Below are positions 46,905-49,102 of a stretch of 49,102 bases of DNA, piece after piece. Below the pieces are notes generated by a model. The model did not search any database and was not told where the DNA came from. It was given only the letters and a program-made list of their open reading frames with translations. Each line of letters begins with the position of its first letter. Positions within the stretch are counted from its first letter, which is position 1. Source of the DNA: Mesostigma viride (lineage: Eukaryota; Streptophyta; Mesostigmatophyceae; Mesostigmatales; Mesostigmataceae); contig RPFO01000926.1 in the NCBI GenBank assembly GCA_009746045.1, positions 1-49,102 on the forward strand. Reading direction: 5' to 3'. The position numbers and the translations under genes were made by a program.

Positions 46905-48498
46905 TCAGGATTCTTTGCACATGCCGAGCTGGAAAAAAAAAACGGACCTGGGTTTCTTTTTGACAGCTTATCATTAATCTTACCCAGGTACTGCAATCAA
47001 TTGCAAGGTATGTGTACCCATTCTCAAGTTTCACCTGACAATGGTGACTAGCGTTCACGCCTTGCCGCCGCAAACCCTCTTTCTGCTGTCCATCTTCGCA
47101 TTCGTCCAGCCACCCACCTGCAACAGCAAACGCAATCATGACACAATCAAATTTAGACCACTGATGTTCTTGTACACGACTGAATCCTAAATCAAGCCCT
47201 AAGCATTTAAAGGAAATGAGAGAGGAAATAAAAGAGGGCGGCAGCTAATGCCTGCATGGCGAAATAAGGAGGGGTGGAGGAATGGCAATGCAAGTGGCAT
47301 CATTGTGCACAAGCAAGGGCGCAAGTCAAGCGATGGACAAGACGGGTGTGGGGCACGCGAGAAAGTAGCCAATTTGTCACAAGAACAACACCATTATGAA
47401 ACTAGGACTGACATGTAACAAGAATGTCTCCCCATAACGAAGAGGAATCCAATACTGGCGCTACCGACCCAAGGCAGGTGTGCACACTTGCTTCCCCCTC
47501 CGTGACTCATCATTACCACAGTCCCATGTGACATCACAGCAATGCAAACCAAATTGCCCCACACCCAATAGACATCTCTGAGAAACTTCGCCAAGTGTCT
47601 GTAAACATGTAAACAGAACAAAAAACCCGCAAGTTTCCAAAGATGAAGGTGGGGTGTAAACCATGGTGCGGCATGGGCGCACCCACTTTGGGAAAAACTC
47701 ATCGACTCAGCCTTGATGCATACCTGCTCACTTTACATGCTCTCAGTGCCCCCCTACATTCATAATGCCAGAGTGAAAAATACCCGCGAAACCATACTCC
47801 TTAGCAAGCGATGCGAGCATTATTGTATGGTAAAATGCAAACTTGCCATCACACACAGAAAAATGAACGATGTAGTTGAGATGGACTGTAGGTGCGAAAT
47901 GATGGGCAACCTATTATTGAAACAGGCAGAAGAGCAATGCCTTCAAAAAAAACAAGTGATGGTTCATCTCTTACAAAGGCTGGCCAATCAACCCCATGTA
48001 ACATTTAGCAATGCATGTGTATGGCTGATGCAAAGTAAACCCAAATTGCAGAAAAGGCCTACAAAGACAAGCACAGTTAACCGCCAGTAAGTCACCACAA
48101 TACCATCACAGCTGGGCAGCTCGGTAGACGTCGCTCGGACACCGGCGGACCACGCTCTTCCTAAACACACCGTGCGATCCCTCAAAGGCCCTTCGAATTC
48201 TCCCTGAAGTACGAATGCCACGCAAAACAATGTCGTTATGTTAGACGATTGCTTTCCAAAAAATGCTACCGACATTAAGAATACAGGCGCAGACTCGCAC
48301 TTGCCGATCCGCCTGAAGAGGAGGCAGGGTCCTCACAAGCCGCGGCTTGCTCGCGGGAAGAGCGCTGAGGCGAGAAATCCAAGCATATCGGAGAGGCCGC
48401 CGAATTCCCCGATCCTCTTTTCTTGCTTTGTTTTCTTCGGTGTGGAGGGATCTGGCAACTCCGCCGAGGCCCTCCCTCCAGCGTGTTGGCGTCGACAT
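46905..48498 (-). CDS. Possible four-exon host gene, minus strand, unknown product (~139 aa)
   Basis: Candidate exons in order are 48498-48337, 48203-48104, 47117-46984 and 46928-46905. Donors: GTGAGG, GTATTG, GTAAGA. Acceptors: GTACTTCAG, GCTGTTGCAG and a T-run ending CCAG. Intron phases agree at every junction (0, 1, 0) and the joined frame has no internal stop; the last exon adds seven codons and TGA. Exon 1 starts MSTPTRWREGLGGVARSLHT and is Arg-rich, which could be an organelle transit peptide. Exon 3 encodes GWLDECEDGQQKEGLRRQG and ENGYTYLAIDCSTW, with a protein-like composition. No family recognised. Splice sites are by eye; intron 2 (986 bp) may hide further exons. Confidence 0.35.
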
Positions 48499-48611
48499 CG
48501 TGGAGTTTGAGAGGGGAATGGGAATCCGTTAGAAGACGCAGAGAGCAGCGACCAAATTAACGAAACAAGCCAGAGCACCGTTGCATTATTACGTTCCGTG
48601 AAAATGGATGC

Positions 48612-48682
48612 TTATGATCGCACGGTCATGATCGCACAGCAGCTGGCGCGCCCAACGCAGGCTATAAAACCCAACGCAGGCT
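48612..48682 (+). repeat. Short direct repeats around a TATA-like sequence
   Basis: ATGATCGCAC occurs twice in tandem (about 48614-48637). CCCAACGCAGGCT occurs at 48651-48663 and 48670-48682, separated by ATAAAA. CTATAAAA could be a TATA box for a plus-strand transcript. Confidence 0.4.
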
Positions 48683-48850
48683 GTTTCCGGCCCCACCGTC
48701 TAGGTCATCTAGTCGCTCTACACGTAAAGCCAGCCATAATTTCAATGCACAAGGCTACACATTTCCATCACCATTCATCTTCATCATTCCTGAACGACTC
48801 GAACACGCGGACAAGATAACGGCAGGCTCGAGCTTACCATGGCGGTCGGA

Positions 48851-48887
48851 TTCTCCCGATTTCTGGCCTGCGCTGGTTGTCTCCTTG
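48851..48887 (+). repeat. Full copy of the 37 bp mini-repeat
   Basis: TTCTCCCGATTTCTGGCC...GCTGGTTGTCTCCTTG, followed by ATAAAAC. It lies in a short frame starting at the ATG at 48839 (MAVGFSRFLACAGCLL). No direct repeat was seen at its left edge. Confidence 0.6.
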
Positions 48888-48967
48888 ATAAAACTCCATC
48901 GCCAAGGTGCAGGAAACTAATGTTTTTGTGCTGTAACCCTCCGCCCAGCACCACAATCTAACTTCTG

Positions 48968-49021
48968 GCGACCGCAATCCATCCTTTGGCGACCGCAAAT
49001 CCGCAATCCATCCTTTGGCGA
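48968..49021 (+). repeat. Short tandem repeat at the window end
   Basis: Two copies of CGCAATCCATCCTTTGGCGA (near 48973 and 49001), linked by CCGCAAATC. No coding assigned. Confidence 0.6.
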
Positions 49022-49102
49022 GGGTTCTGGGCTCGCACACTCATGAGTTAAAACTCACACCCCGGACCAGAATCAGACCGGGGATCGTCGCCGCGCCTGG
49101 TT

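Noticed and set aside
46648-46977. 109-codon plus-strand frame
   Set aside because: No features. It overlaps the candidate terminal exon and intron of the minus-strand gene.
47713-48090. 125-codon plus-strand frame
   Set aside because: It lies within the proposed long intron of the minus-strand gene, has no recognised motif, and a low-information Cys/Met/Lys-rich composition.
48839-48961. Short ORF MAVGFSRFLACAGCLL... as a signal-peptide gene
   Set aside because: Most of it is the 37 bp mini-repeat. The frame ends after about 40 codons and nothing else supports a gene.

Overview
This is eukaryotic nuclear DNA. It contains spliced-looking host gene fragments, LTR retrotransposons with gag/protease/reverse transcriptase/integrase genes, and LINE fragments, with no bacterial operons or ribosome-binding sites. 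The retroelement composition suggests an alga or other protist with a large repeat-rich genome. The exact lineage cannot be fixed from the sequence.

Layout. (1) 1-1299: end of a protein-kinase-like host gene (last exon about 546-858), then non-coding DNA. (2) 1300-18323: an old Ty3/gypsy-type element (5' LTR 1300-1968, primer site, a small ORF with an RNase H1/viroplasmin-like fold, gag, protease, start of RT). Its gag is split by a minus-strand copia-type gag-only LTR element (4310-15660, target duplication ATGAA). That gag is in turn split by a plus-strand autonomous copia-like element (5738-13909, target duplication GACCC) with identical-looking LTRs. Each duplication restores the interrupted reading frame, so the order of insertion is clear. 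(3) 18324-44040: a tandem array of a younger gypsy/chromovirus family. Unit 1 (18324-25790) and unit 2 (25791-33254) each carry an LTR, leader, ORF1, gag, PR and RT-RH, stop at the same point early in integrase, and continue into the same 1430 bp non-element segment. Unit 3 (33255-44040) is a full element with two 572 bp LTRs, a chromodomain-like integrase end, two unexplained ORFs in the env position, a polypurine tract and a 5 bp target duplication GTTGT. (4) 44041-49102: two 5'-truncated LINE copies with perfect target duplications, AT-rich sequence, copies of a 37 bp dispersed mini-repeat, and a possible four-exon minus-strand host gene (48498 to 46905).

The most interesting points are: a hybrid-binding/viroplasmin-like protein encoded upstream of gag in both gypsy families; a copia-like pol whose protease-like domain lies after integrase and carries DTN instead of DTG; noncanonical AG...AT LTR ends with a self-complementary primer region in that element; an ORF that runs from the LTR through the primer binding site; extra 3' ORFs behind a 3' splice-site-like sequence; and a 37 bp mini-repeat flanked by direct repeats. 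Many ORF breaks are one-base homopolymer differences between near-identical copies and may be sequencing or assembly errors.
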